Source: an uncultured Faecalibacterium sp. (GTDB lineage: Bacteria > Bacillota > Clostridia > Oscillospirales > Ruminococcaceae). From it: a DNA stretch of 48,005 nt. Below, piece after piece: positions 15,885 through 23,310 of this stretch. Position 1 is the first letter of the stretch. Every line of letters begins with the position of its first letter. The stretch lies in assembly GCA_934540955.1 (NCBI GenBank), contig CAKTCY010000009.1, forward strand, positions 1 through 48,005. Reading direction: 5' to 3'. The notes under the pieces are model-generated. The model made no database searches. It was not told the DNA's origin and saw only the letters and a list, made by a program, of their open reading frames with translations. The position numbers and the translations under genes are program-made.

Positions 15885-15922
15885 AAAAACGGCGCTCCCC
15901 GGTCAAGGGAGCGCCGCCCTTT
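15885..15922 (-). terminator. Hairpin/terminator between ileS and lspA
   Basis: Minus strand GGCGGCGCTCCC...GGGAGCGCCG followed by TTTTTTATAAC. Only about 20 bp separate it from lspA and no promoter fits there, so read-through is likely needed for lspA-rluD. Confidence 0.75.
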
Positions 15923-15953
15923 TACAAAACAGATTTGTATTTATGCGGGACGC

Positions 15954-18749
15954 TTATGCTTCCACAACGCTGGCGCAGCGTGCGCACAGGGTGGGGTGTG
16001 CGGGGTGGCTGCCGATGGAAGCAGAGTACTTCCAGCAGCGCTCGCACTTGTCGCCGGTGGCGTGTGCAGCTGCAACGCCCAAGCCCTCGACAGCGCTGGC
16101 AGCGCCGCCCTCGCCCTTGACCAGCTCCACATGGGAGACGATCATCAGGTCGGCCAGCTCGTCCATGGGGATGCTGTTCAGCAGGTCATAGACGGCATCA
16201 TTGCAGTACAGGGTGACGGAAGCTTCCAGAGAAGCGCCGATCAGCTTTTCAGCACGGGCCTGCTCCAGCACCTTCTTGACCTCGTCGCGCACGGCGATGA
16301 GCTGTGCCCACTTTGCCTTGAAGGCATCGTCGGCGGCGTACTGGCCAGCCTTGGGCATCTGCTCGAACACCACATACTTGTTCATACCCTCGGTCTTGGG
16401 CATGAAGTCCCAGATCTCCTGACTGGTGAAGCACAGGATGGGGGCAATGATCTTGTCCAGAGCGACAAGGATCTTGTACATGGTGGTCTGGGCAGCCTTG
16501 CGGGCGGTGCCGTTGGTGCAGTACAGACGATCCTTGGTGACATCCAGATAGAAGTTGGACATGGCCACCACGCAGAAGTTATACACGGCGTGGTAGACCT
16601 TGTTGAAGTCGTACACAGCGTAGCCTGCGTTGGTGTTGACGATCAGGTCATCCAGCGCAGCCAGTGCCCAGCGGTCGATATCCTGCAGCTGGTCGTCTGC
16701 CACACAATCGGTGTTGGGGTCAAAGCCGTCCAGATTGCCCAGAATGAAGCGGGCGGTGTTGCGGATCTTGCGGTAAGCCTCGCTGAGCTGCTTGAAGATG
16801 TTCTTACCGGCACGCACGTCCACGGTGTAGTCAGAGGAGGCCACCCACAGACGGATGATATCGGCGCCGTAGTCCTTGATGATCTCGCTGGGCTCCACGC
16901 CGTTGCCGGCGCTCTTGTGCATCTGCTTGCCCTGCTCGTCCACGACCCAGCCGTGGCACAGAACAGACTTATAGGGTGCGCAGCCCTTGCTTGCAACGCT
17001 GGTCAGCAGGCTGGACTGGAACCAGCCGCGGAACTGGTCGCCGCCTTCCATATACATATCGGCGGGGAAACGCAGCTCGGGGCGCTCGTCCAGCACGGCA
17101 GCGTGGGTAGAACCGGAGTCGAACCAGACGTCCATGATGTCGGTGTCCTTCTCCCACTCGGAAGCGCCGCACTTTTCGCACACTTCGCCTGCGGGGATGA
17201 TCTGCTCGGCATCGTACTTATACCATGCGTCAGAGCCTTCCTTGCGGAACAGGGCGCTGACAGCCTTGATGGTGGCATCGGTGATGTGGTAGGTGCCGCA
17301 CTTCTTGCAGTAGAAGGCGGGGATGGGCACGCCCCAAGTACGCTGACGGCTGATGCACCAGTCGTTGCGGTCGCGCACCATGCCGGTCATGCGGTCATGA
17401 CCCCAATCCGGCATCCAAGTGACGGTATCAATGGCCTTGTACACGTCCTCGCGGAACTTGGCAATGGAGCAGAACCACTGCTCGGTAGCGCGGAAGATGA
17501 TGGGGTTGTGGCAGCGCCAGCAGTGGGGGTACTGGTGCTTGATGTGCACCTGACCCATCACAGCGCCGGAGGCAGTCAGGTCGGCCAGAATGGTCTTGTT
17601 GGCTGCCCATACGCGCTGACCAGCGTATTTACCGGCCAGCTCGGTCAGGTAACCGCCGTCGTCCACAGGCACGGTGATGGCCACCTGCGGATACTTCTGG
17701 CAGACGTTGAAGTCGTCCACGCCGTGGCCGCCTGCAGTATGCACGCAGCCGGAACCGCTTTCCAGCGTGACGTGGTCGCCCAGAATGACCCAGCCCTCCT
17801 TGGGCAGGTAGACGTGGTTATAGCGCATCAACTCGAACTCAGCGCCGGAAACAGGCTCGCCCACGATCTCGTAGTTCTCGATGTGGCAGGCGTCCATGAC
17901 GCTCTTGACCAGCTCGGTGGCCATGATGTGGTACTCCTCGCCGATCTTGACAAAGGAGTACTCGAACTGACCGTTCAGGCAGATAGCCTCGTTGGCGGGC
18001 AGGGTCCAGGTGGTGGTGGTCCAGATGACGAAGTAGGTCTTATCCATGGGGATGCCGTACTTTGCCAGCACACCGTTGGGGTCCTGCGAGACGTGGAAAC
18101 GCACAAAGATGGAATCGCAGTCGTCCTCGCCGTACTCGATCTCGGCTTCTGCCAGCGCAGTGCGGCAGTCCGGGCACCAGTACACGGGCTTGAGGCCCTT
18201 GTAGATGTAGCCCTTCTTGGCCATCTCGCCGAAGATCTCGATCTGGCGTGCCTCAAATTCAGGCTTCAGGGTCAGGTAGGGGTGCTCGAAGTCACCGATG
18301 ACGCCCAGACGCTTGAACTGGTCGCTCATGATGTCAATGTGCTCGGTGGCAAACTTTTCACAGATCTGGCGCAGCTCCAGCTTGGAGATGTCCTTCTTCT
18401 TGTCGCCGACCGAGGACAGAGCCTTCAGCTCAATGGGCAGGCCGTGGGTATCAAAGCCGGGCACATAGGGAGCCTGATAGCCCTCCATGTTCTTTTCGCG
18501 GATGATGATATCCTTGATGATCTTGTTCAGGGCGGTGCCCATGTGGATGTTGCCGTTTGCATACGGAGGGCCGTCGTGCAGAATGAACTGGGGCTTGCCC
18601 TCGTTATGCTTCATGAGCTGGTTGTACAGGTCGTTGTCGTCCCAATCCTTGAGCATGACCGGCTCCTTTTTGGGCAGACCGGCGCGCATCTCAAACAGGG
18701 TCTTGGGCAGATTCAACGTACTGTCGTACTGCGATTTGTTCTTAGCCAA
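15954..18749 (-). CDS. ileS: Isoleucyl-tRNA synthetase
   Basis: Charges tRNA-Ile and edits valine. The 931-residue class Ia synthetase has the HIGH-equivalent HMGT (69-72 in PPYANGNIHMGTA), the CP1 editing domain (TTWTLPANEAICLN, then GSGCVHTAGGHGVDDF), and a KMSKS loop that reads KQMHKSAGN (about residues 607-615). The C-terminal zinc finger CERCWKYS...CARC is present, typical of the bacterial (type 1) enzyme. The start follows AGAGGAGAGTGTAAACC. It comes 36 bp after divIVA, so there is no room for a T-box leader; it is transcribed with the division genes. Confidence 0.97.
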   Translation of the reverse strand: MAKNKSQYDSTLNLPKTLFEMRAGLPKKEPVMLKDWDDNDLYNQLMKHNEGKPQFILHDGPPYANGNIHMGTALNKIIKDIIIREKNMEGYQAPYVPGFDTHGLPIELKALSSVGDKKKDISKLELRQICEKFATEHIDIMSDQFKRLGVIGDFEHPYLTLKPEFEARQIEIFGEMAKKGYIYKGLKPVYWCPDCRTALAEAEIEYGEDDCDSIFVRFHVSQDPNGVLAKYGIPMDKTYFVIWTTTTWTLPANEAICLNGQFEYSFVKIGEEYHIMATELVKSVMDACHIENYEIVGEPVSGAEFELMRYNHVYLPKEGWVILGDHVTLESGSGCVHTAGGHGVDDFNVCQKYPQVAITVPVDDGGYLTELAGKYAGQRVWAANKTILADLTASGAVMGQVHIKHQYPHCWRCHNPIIFRATEQWFCSIAKFREDVYKAIDTVTWMPDWGHDRMTGMVRDRNDWCISRQRTWGVPIPAFYCKKCGTYHITDATIKAVSALFRKEGSDAWYKYDAEQIIPAGEVCEKCGASEWEKDTDIMDVWFDSGSTHAAVLDERPELRFPADMYMEGGDQFRGWFQSSLLTSVASKGCAPYKSVLCHGWVVDEQGKQMHKSAGNGVEPSEIIKDYGADIIRLWVASSDYTVDVRAGKNIFKQLSEAYRKIRNTARFILGNLDGFDPNTDCVADDQLQDIDRWALAALDDLIVNTNAGYAVYDFNKVYHAVYNFCVVAMSNFYLDVTKDRLYCTNGTARKAAQTTMYKILVALDKIIAPILCFTSQEIWDFMPKTEGMNKYVVFEQMPKAGQYAADDAFKAKWAQLIAVRDEVKKVLEQARAEKLIGASLEASVTLYCNDAVYDLLNSIPMDELADLMIVSHVELVKGEGGAASAVEGLGVAAAHATGDKCERCWKYSASIGSHPAHPTLCARCASVVEA

Positions 18750-18785
18750 TGGTTTACACTCTCCTCTATTTTTGCGTTGGGTGCC

Positions 18786-19643
18786 TTACTCGCTGAACTT
18801 GACGCCCTGAAAAGCATCGTAGTCCGGCTCGTCCGGCTTCATATCAGCAGGAGGCGGGTCCAGCTTGAGCTGGCTTTCGTCCTTTGCCCAGAAATCCTCG
18901 CTGCTGTCAGCCGCCTTGTCGTCATCGGCAGGGGCGGCAGGGGCGGCAGGTTCGGTGGTTTCGGTGGATTCGGCAGCCTTAGCGGCAGGCTGCTCGGCCG
19001 GGGCTGCTACATCGGCTGCGGGAGCAGCCTCGGGCTGTGCGGCGGGCTGCTCTGCGGCAGCTTCCTGCGCAGGCGCTGCGTCCTGTGCGGGGGCATCCTT
19101 TTCGGCGTCCTTGGTGTCCTTCTGGAACTCCGGCAGACGGCTCAGGGACTCCACATGGCTGCGGTACAGATTGAGCACATCCGACTTGAAGCGGGTGACC
19201 TCCAGACGGACGCGGTCGTACTCCCGCTCCTCAGCCAGACGCTTTTCGTTGGCCTCGTTCTCGATCTCGTCTGCGCGGTCGCTTGCCTTTTGCAGCAGCT
19301 CGTTGGCGTCGCGGATGATGTCGTCGCCCCGCAGATTTGCGCGGTGGATGATCTCCTCAGCCTTCTGGTTTGCTTCGCGGATCACGTTTTCGCCCATACG
19401 CTGAGCGTTGATCAGTGCGCTCTTGAGCATATCGCCGTCAGCCTCAAAGCTTTGCAGCTCGCCCTTGAGCTTCTGGTTCTCTGCGGTCAGATCTGCGATC
19501 TGCTTGCGCAGCTGCTCTGCCTGCGCATCGTTCTGCTGCAGCTGCTCCTCGACCTTGTCCAGAAAACGATCCACGTCCTCTGTACGGTAGCCGCGGAGGT
19601 TTTTTTCAAATTGTACAGAGCGGACATCCTGCGGGGTCAGCAT
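18786..19643 (-). CDS. divIVA: DivIVA, polar/septal scaffold protein
   Basis: Coiled-coil protein that recognises curved membrane at the septum and poles. The N-terminal membrane-binding domain is clear (MLTPQDVRSVQFEKNLRGYRTEDVDRFLD), followed by long heptad-rich coiled coils to about residue 165. An Ala/Pro/Glu-rich tail of roughly 110-120 residues then ends in an acidic segment (DEPDYDAFQGVKF). The tail makes it longer (285) than Bacillus DivIVA (164). The start at 19641-19643 is chosen since GGAGG is 8 nt upstream; the ATG two codons earlier is too close. It sits between ylmH and ileS, the standard order. Confidence 0.95.
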   Translation of the reverse strand: MLTPQDVRSVQFEKNLRGYRTEDVDRFLDKVEEQLQQNDAQAEQLRKQIADLTAENQKLKGELQSFEADGDMLKSALINAQRMGENVIREANQKAEEIIHRANLRGDDIIRDANELLQKASDRADEIENEANEKRLAEEREYDRVRLEVTRFKSDVLNLYRSHVESLSRLPEFQKDTKDAEKDAPAQDAAPAQEAAAEQPAAQPEAAPAADVAAPAEQPAAKAAESTETTEPAAPAAPADDDKAADSSEDFWAKDESQLKLDPPPADMKPDEPDYDAFQGVKFSE

Positions 19644-19664
19644 AGTCATTTCCTCCCATAGCTT

Positions 19665-20483
19665 TTAATATTGAAAGAACTCAATGATCGAACGATCTTT
19701 TTTACTTTTCCCGGGCAATGCAGTCAGCCGGAAGCGGCCCTTGCCGCGCACGGTGAACACATCCTGCTCGTATACGGGGGCATGGGGCTTTTCTACCGGC
19801 AGATGGTTGATCTCTACCCTGCCCGCCTCGATCAGCTCCGCAGCGGTGCCGCGGCTGACGTGCAGCATGGCAGAGAGCACCGCGTCCAGCCGCAGGGAGG
19901 ACACGGTGGCAGTGAGCAGCTGCCGCTCCGGTGCCGGAAAGGCCGGGAGTTCCTCCGGCTCCAGCAGACGGGTGGACACCTCGGTGCGTCCCGCCTGACA
20001 CAGCTCCCGGCAGATGAGCCTTGCCGCCGGCTCCAGCGCGAACACATAGGCTGTGCCCGGCGCATCGGCAGGCAGCAGGATATCGCCCAGTGCCTCGCGC
20101 TTGAGGGCAAGCCCCATCAGGCTGCCCAGATAGTCCTTGTGCGCCGGAAGCGCCGCACCGGGCAATGCCCGGCATTGCAGCTGTACGCAGCGCACCGGAC
20201 ACTCGCCGTAGCTGTACTCCGGCTCCAGACAGAGCACCCGGCGCTCGGCCTCGGGCCAGCCGCCGTCAAAACGCCAGCCGTCCCGCACACCGGCACGCCC
20301 CAGTGCCGCCCGGGCAAGATCCTGCTCCCGGTCACTGAGAAATGCAGAGTACCGGGCTATGCCGCGGGAAAAAGCCGCATCGGCAAGATCCTCGATATGC
20401 CGCATGAGATAGCGTTCCTCATCGTTGCGGGCGGGCACAAAGCCCCGCACCGCACCGGATGCCGGATCAATAGAATGCGCCAT
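19665..20483 (-). CDS. ylmH: YlmH-type S4-domain RNA-binding protein
   Basis: A 272-residue protein with an N-terminal YlmH domain (including the LGSLMGLALKREALGDI signature) and a C-terminal S4 RNA-binding domain (SSLRLDAVLSAMLHVSRGTAAELIEAGRVEINHLPV). Family members bind ribosomes or tRNA on stalled large subunits, and they are always found between sepF and divIVA. The start overlaps the sepF end by 17 bp and GGAGAACA precedes it, so it is translationally coupled. The region around residues 60-110 is more divergent than usual. Confidence 0.93.
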   Translation of the reverse strand: MAHSIDPASGAVRGFVPARNDEERYLMRHIEDLADAAFSRGIARYSAFLSDREQDLARAALGRAGVRDGWRFDGGWPEAERRVLCLEPEYSYGECPVRCVQLQCRALPGAALPAHKDYLGSLMGLALKREALGDILLPADAPGTAYVFALEPAARLICRELCQAGRTEVSTRLLEPEELPAFPAPERQLLTATVSSLRLDAVLSAMLHVSRGTAAELIEAGRVEINHLPVEKPHAPVYEQDVFTVRGKGRFRLTALPGKSKKDRSIIEFFQY

Positions 20484-20931
20484 TGTTCTCCAGCTCGTCC
20501 AACAGGTCGCCCATGATATCCACGTTGTACGGGGTAATGATAAAGGTGCTGTTGGCTACGCGCTTGATCTGGCCGTTGTTGGCGTATGCCACGCCGGACA
20601 AGAAGTCCACCAGACGGCGGGAGACCTCCTTGTTGGTGGACTCCAGATTCAGCACCACGGTACGCTTGTTGTTCAGATGGTCAGCAATGGTGCTGGCATC
20701 CTCAAACCGCTCGGGCTTGACCAGAACCACCTTGAGCTGGGTGGTAGCATGGATGTTGACCACCTTGTTCTTCTTGCTGGTGCTCTCGGCAGGCTCTTCG
20801 GTCTCTTCGTCCATCCCGATGCCAACGCCGCTGTTATTGTTCACCATCTGGGGGCCGTCATCGATGTACTGATCCTCGTACTCGTCCCCTTCGCCCATCA
20901 GGCCCTTCTTAATGCTATCCAGCAAAGACAT
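20467..20931 (-). CDS. sepF: Cell division protein SepF
   Basis: Membrane-anchored partner of FtsZ that helps assemble the Z-ring. The 154-residue protein has an N-terminal amphipathic membrane helix (MSLLDSIKKGLMG), an acidic linker, and the DUF552 core (KVVLVKPERFEDASTIADHLNNKRTVVLNLES...RRLVDFLSGVAYANNG). The start follows AAAGGAGCAGATAATT. It is the first gene of the sepF-ylmH-divIVA-ileS transcript, driven by a strong promoter 78 bp upstream. Confidence 0.97.
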   Translation of the reverse strand: MSLLDSIKKGLMGEGDEYEDQYIDDGPQMVNNNSGVGIGMDEETEEPAESTSKKNKVVNIHATTQLKVVLVKPERFEDASTIADHLNNKRTVVLNLESTNKEVSRRLVDFLSGVAYANNGQIKRVANSTFIITPYNVDIMGDLLDELENNGAFY

Positions 20932-21008
20932 AATTATCTGCTCCTTTCATTCGGGCAGCGCCCGGCTGCCTGGCGTTCTTTGCAAAAAGAATGCAAATAG
21001 CTTTTACT

Positions 21009-21037
21009 ATTATCTGATTTTTTGCAGCAGATGTCAA
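21009..21037 (-). promoter_or_regulatory. Promoter of the sepF operon
   Basis: Minus strand: consensus -35 TTGACA (21032-21037), 17-bp spacer, -10 GATAAT (21009-21014). The leader of about 75 nt contains small hairpins, including GGCAGC...GCTGCC. Confidence 0.8.
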
Positions 21038-21040
21038 TAA

Positions 21041-22354
21041 CTACAAAAGTTTTCCGTCATATAAATTTTGTCCCGAGACGATTATTTCGTCATAAAGCCT
21101 TACCTGACTGACAGAACCGTCCGTTCCCTTGGGCAAAACAAGGATGTAATCCCCTTCCGTGACCAGCGGATGGTCGGCATCCACGGGGTCGATCTTGCAG
21201 AAGCGGGCGATGTTGCCGTACTTGACGTACACGCCGGGGATATAGTTTTCGCCCTGCGTCTCGGCCTCGGTGCCGTCCTCCTTGAGGTAGTGCACCGCTG
21301 CGGCGGGTACCCGCAGGCCGGTGCTCTCGCCGGTGCTGATGCGGGCGCGAGCGTGGTTGAGGCACAGCACATCGCCGTTGATGGAGTTGCATTGCAGCAC
21401 AAAGCGGGCAACATCCTTTTCTGCATCAATGGTCACCTCGGAAACGGTGGCGCGCAAGGCGGCATCGCTCTGGCCGGGAAAGCTGATCTCCACCGCCGTG
21501 CGCAGGGGCTTGCCGTCCGTGCCCAGCAGCTTTTCAGCCTGCTTTGCAGAGCACACCCCGGCGTACTGCCAGCTGAACCCGGACACCAGCTTGCCTACGC
21601 AGCCATCCAGCGGCATTTCGGGGCCGGAGTCCAGATAGGCCTTGAGCTGCTCCGGGCTCTGCGCCAGAATGTCCGCAGCCCCGGCGTTCAGCCGACCGCT
21701 GCTGGCGGCTCGGACAAAGTAGCCGGTGGTGGGTGCAAGGATCTGGGTGGGGTTGCCCAGCTGTGCCTGCACAGTCTGTGCCTGCTGGGCAAGCAGCGCG
21801 ATCTGATCCGCAAAGCCGGCGGTATCGCCGGTGGTGATCCACAGCTTGTTCTGCGCCAGCAAATAGGCGTCGGCGCTTTCGTCCACATCGCTGTAGCGGG
21901 CGGTATCCAGTGCGTCCAGCAGGTCGTACAGTGCCCCGGAGCGCTCCTTGAGCAGGCCGTCCAGTTGGGTGGCTGCGGTGTTCTGGGAGCGCTGCAGCAG
22001 GTCGATCTGGCCGGTAAGCTGGGTCAGCTGCTGGCGCAGCACCGCCTGATTGGCGTCGGTATACAGCTCTGCAACGGCAGTGCCCGCCGACACCCGCTCG
22101 CCGTCCGAGACAAGGTAGCCCAGATTGCCGCTGCCGGAAATGCAGGTCTCGTCAAACAGCAGCACGCCGTCCGCTTCAATGGTATCGGAGATGGTGATGG
22201 GCAGCGCCGTTTCGTAGACGTTCTGGGGAAAAAGGATGTGCGCCGCCTGCCAGCAGACATACGCTGCCGCCGCCAGCAAAAAGGTGGCCAGCACGACCGC
22301 CAGCGTGGTAAGCGCTGAGAGCTTGCGGCGCGGCTCCTGAGGGGTTTCCGGCAT
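21041..22354 (-). CDS. HlyD-like membrane-fusion/adaptor protein
   Basis: A 437-residue protein with one N-terminal transmembrane helix (LSALTTLAVVLATFLLAAAAYVCW), a lipoyl/barrel-sandwich half-motif (GYLVSDGERVSAGTAVAELY), a coiled-coil hairpin (about residues 120-190) and a beta-rich C-terminal region that repeats the barrel half (VYVKYGNIARFCKI...EGDYILVLP). This is the build of HlyD/MFP adaptors. No transporter is adjacent; such genes commonly lie just upstream of sepF in Clostridia, so a cell-envelope or division role is possible but unproven. The start at 22352-22354 has AAAGGA 8 nt upstream; an ATG overlapping the miaA stop (22363) has no usable spacing. Confidence 0.75.
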   Translation of the reverse strand: MPETPQEPRRKLSALTTLAVVLATFLLAAAAYVCWQAAHILFPQNVYETALPITISDTIEADGVLLFDETCISGSGNLGYLVSDGERVSAGTAVAELYTDANQAVLRQQLTQLTGQIDLLQRSQNTAATQLDGLLKERSGALYDLLDALDTARYSDVDESADAYLLAQNKLWITTGDTAGFADQIALLAQQAQTVQAQLGNPTQILAPTTGYFVRAASSGRLNAGAADILAQSPEQLKAYLDSGPEMPLDGCVGKLVSGFSWQYAGVCSAKQAEKLLGTDGKPLRTAVEISFPGQSDAALRATVSEVTIDAEKDVARFVLQCNSINGDVLCLNHARARISTGESTGLRVPAAAVHYLKEDGTEAETQGENYIPGVYVKYGNIARFCKIDPVDADHPLVTEGDYILVLPKGTDGSVSQVRLYDEIIVSGQNLYDGKLL

Positions 22355-22359
22355 AAGGA

Positions 22360-23310
22360 TCATCCTTTCAATAAAAAGTCTTGGGTCAGACGCAGGGCGG
22401 TCTGCTGCACGTCTGCCGCCCCGGCATCCAGCCATGTGACCCCGTCCATGTGGCGGAACCATGTCAGCTGGCGCTTGGCGTAGTTGCGGGAGGCCTGTTT
22501 GAGTTTTTCGGTGCAGGCCTCAAGCGCGGCAGTTTGCTGGAAATACGGAAAAAATTCTTTATAGCCGATGGCCTGTGCGGCGGTGCGGAAGGCTTCGCGG
22601 TTGCGCCAGACGTATTCCGCCTCGGCTAAAAGCCCGGCTTCCAGCATTTTGTCCACCCGCAGGTCGATGCGGCGGTACAGCGCTGCACGGTCCGGGAAAT
22701 CCAGCCCCAGCACAAGGCTGCGGTAGGGACGCTCCGGCGGCAGCGAATCGGCCTTTTGTTCGCTGAGCCGCTTGCCGGTGGCGTAGTAGTGCTCCAGCGC
22801 CCGCAGCACACGCACCTTATTATTGGGGTGGATGGCAGCGGCGGCTTCCGGGTCTACGGCTTGCAGTTTTGCGTACATGGCCTCCGGGCCGATGGCTTCC
22901 AGCTCGGCAGCCAGCTGCTCGCGCAGGCCGTCCGGGGCCTTTTCGGCGGTGAAGCGCACGCCGTACAAAAGGCTCTGCACATACAGACCGGTGCCGCCCA
23001 CCAGCAGCGGCAGATACCCCCGGGCGGTGATATCTTGGATATACTCCCCTGCCAGCGCGGTGAAATCCGCCACGCTGAAGGTCTTTTCCGGGGTGAGGAT
23101 ATCCACGCCGTGGTGCGGGATGCCGCAGGTCTCCTGCGGGGTGACCTTGGCGGTACCCACATCCAGACCTTTGTAGATCTGCATGGAGTCGGCACTGATG
23201 ACCTCGCCGGAGAACTGCTGCGCCAGCGCAACGCCCAGCGCGGTCTTGCCGGTGGCAGTAGGGCCTACCACAGCCACCACGGCGGGTTTTACATTACACG
23301 ATGCGTCCAA
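22360..23310 (-). CDS. miaA: tRNA dimethylallyltransferase
   Basis: Adds the isopentenyl group to A37 of tRNAs reading UNN codons, the substrate later methylthiolated by MiaB (also in this window). About 316 residues, with the P-loop VVGPTATGKTALGVALA, the SADSMQIYKGLDVGTAK block and the QRxxxW-like RQLTWFRH. No ATG sits at the expected start. The in-frame ATG at 23361 overlaps mutL by 68 bp and lacks a ribosome-binding site. I use the TTG at 23308-23310, which has AAAGGAG 13 nt upstream and overlaps mutL by 17 bp. The true start is uncertain. It is followed by the HlyD-like gene. Confidence 0.93.
   Translation of the reverse strand: MDASCNVKPAVVAVVGPTATGKTALGVALAQQFSGEVISADSMQIYKGLDVGTAKVTPQETCGIPHHGVDILTPEKTFSVADFTALAGEYIQDITARGYLPLLVGGTGLYVQSLLYGVRFTAEKAPDGLREQLAAELEAIGPEAMYAKLQAVDPEAAAAIHPNNKVRVLRALEHYYATGKRLSEQKADSLPPERPYRSLVLGLDFPDRAALYRRIDLRVDKMLEAGLLAEAEYVWRNREAFRTAAQAIGYKEFFPYFQQTAALEACTEKLKQASRNYAKRQLTWFRHMDGVTWLDAGAADVQQTALRLTQDFLLKG

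Noticed and set aside
15660..19661. Open reading frame of over 1,300 codons on the plus strand, antisense to ileS and divIVA
   Set aside because: It mirrors well-supported genes on the other strand and translates to low-complexity Leu/His/Val-rich sequence with no family resemblance. Long stop-free antisense frames are expected from the GC-rich codon bias.
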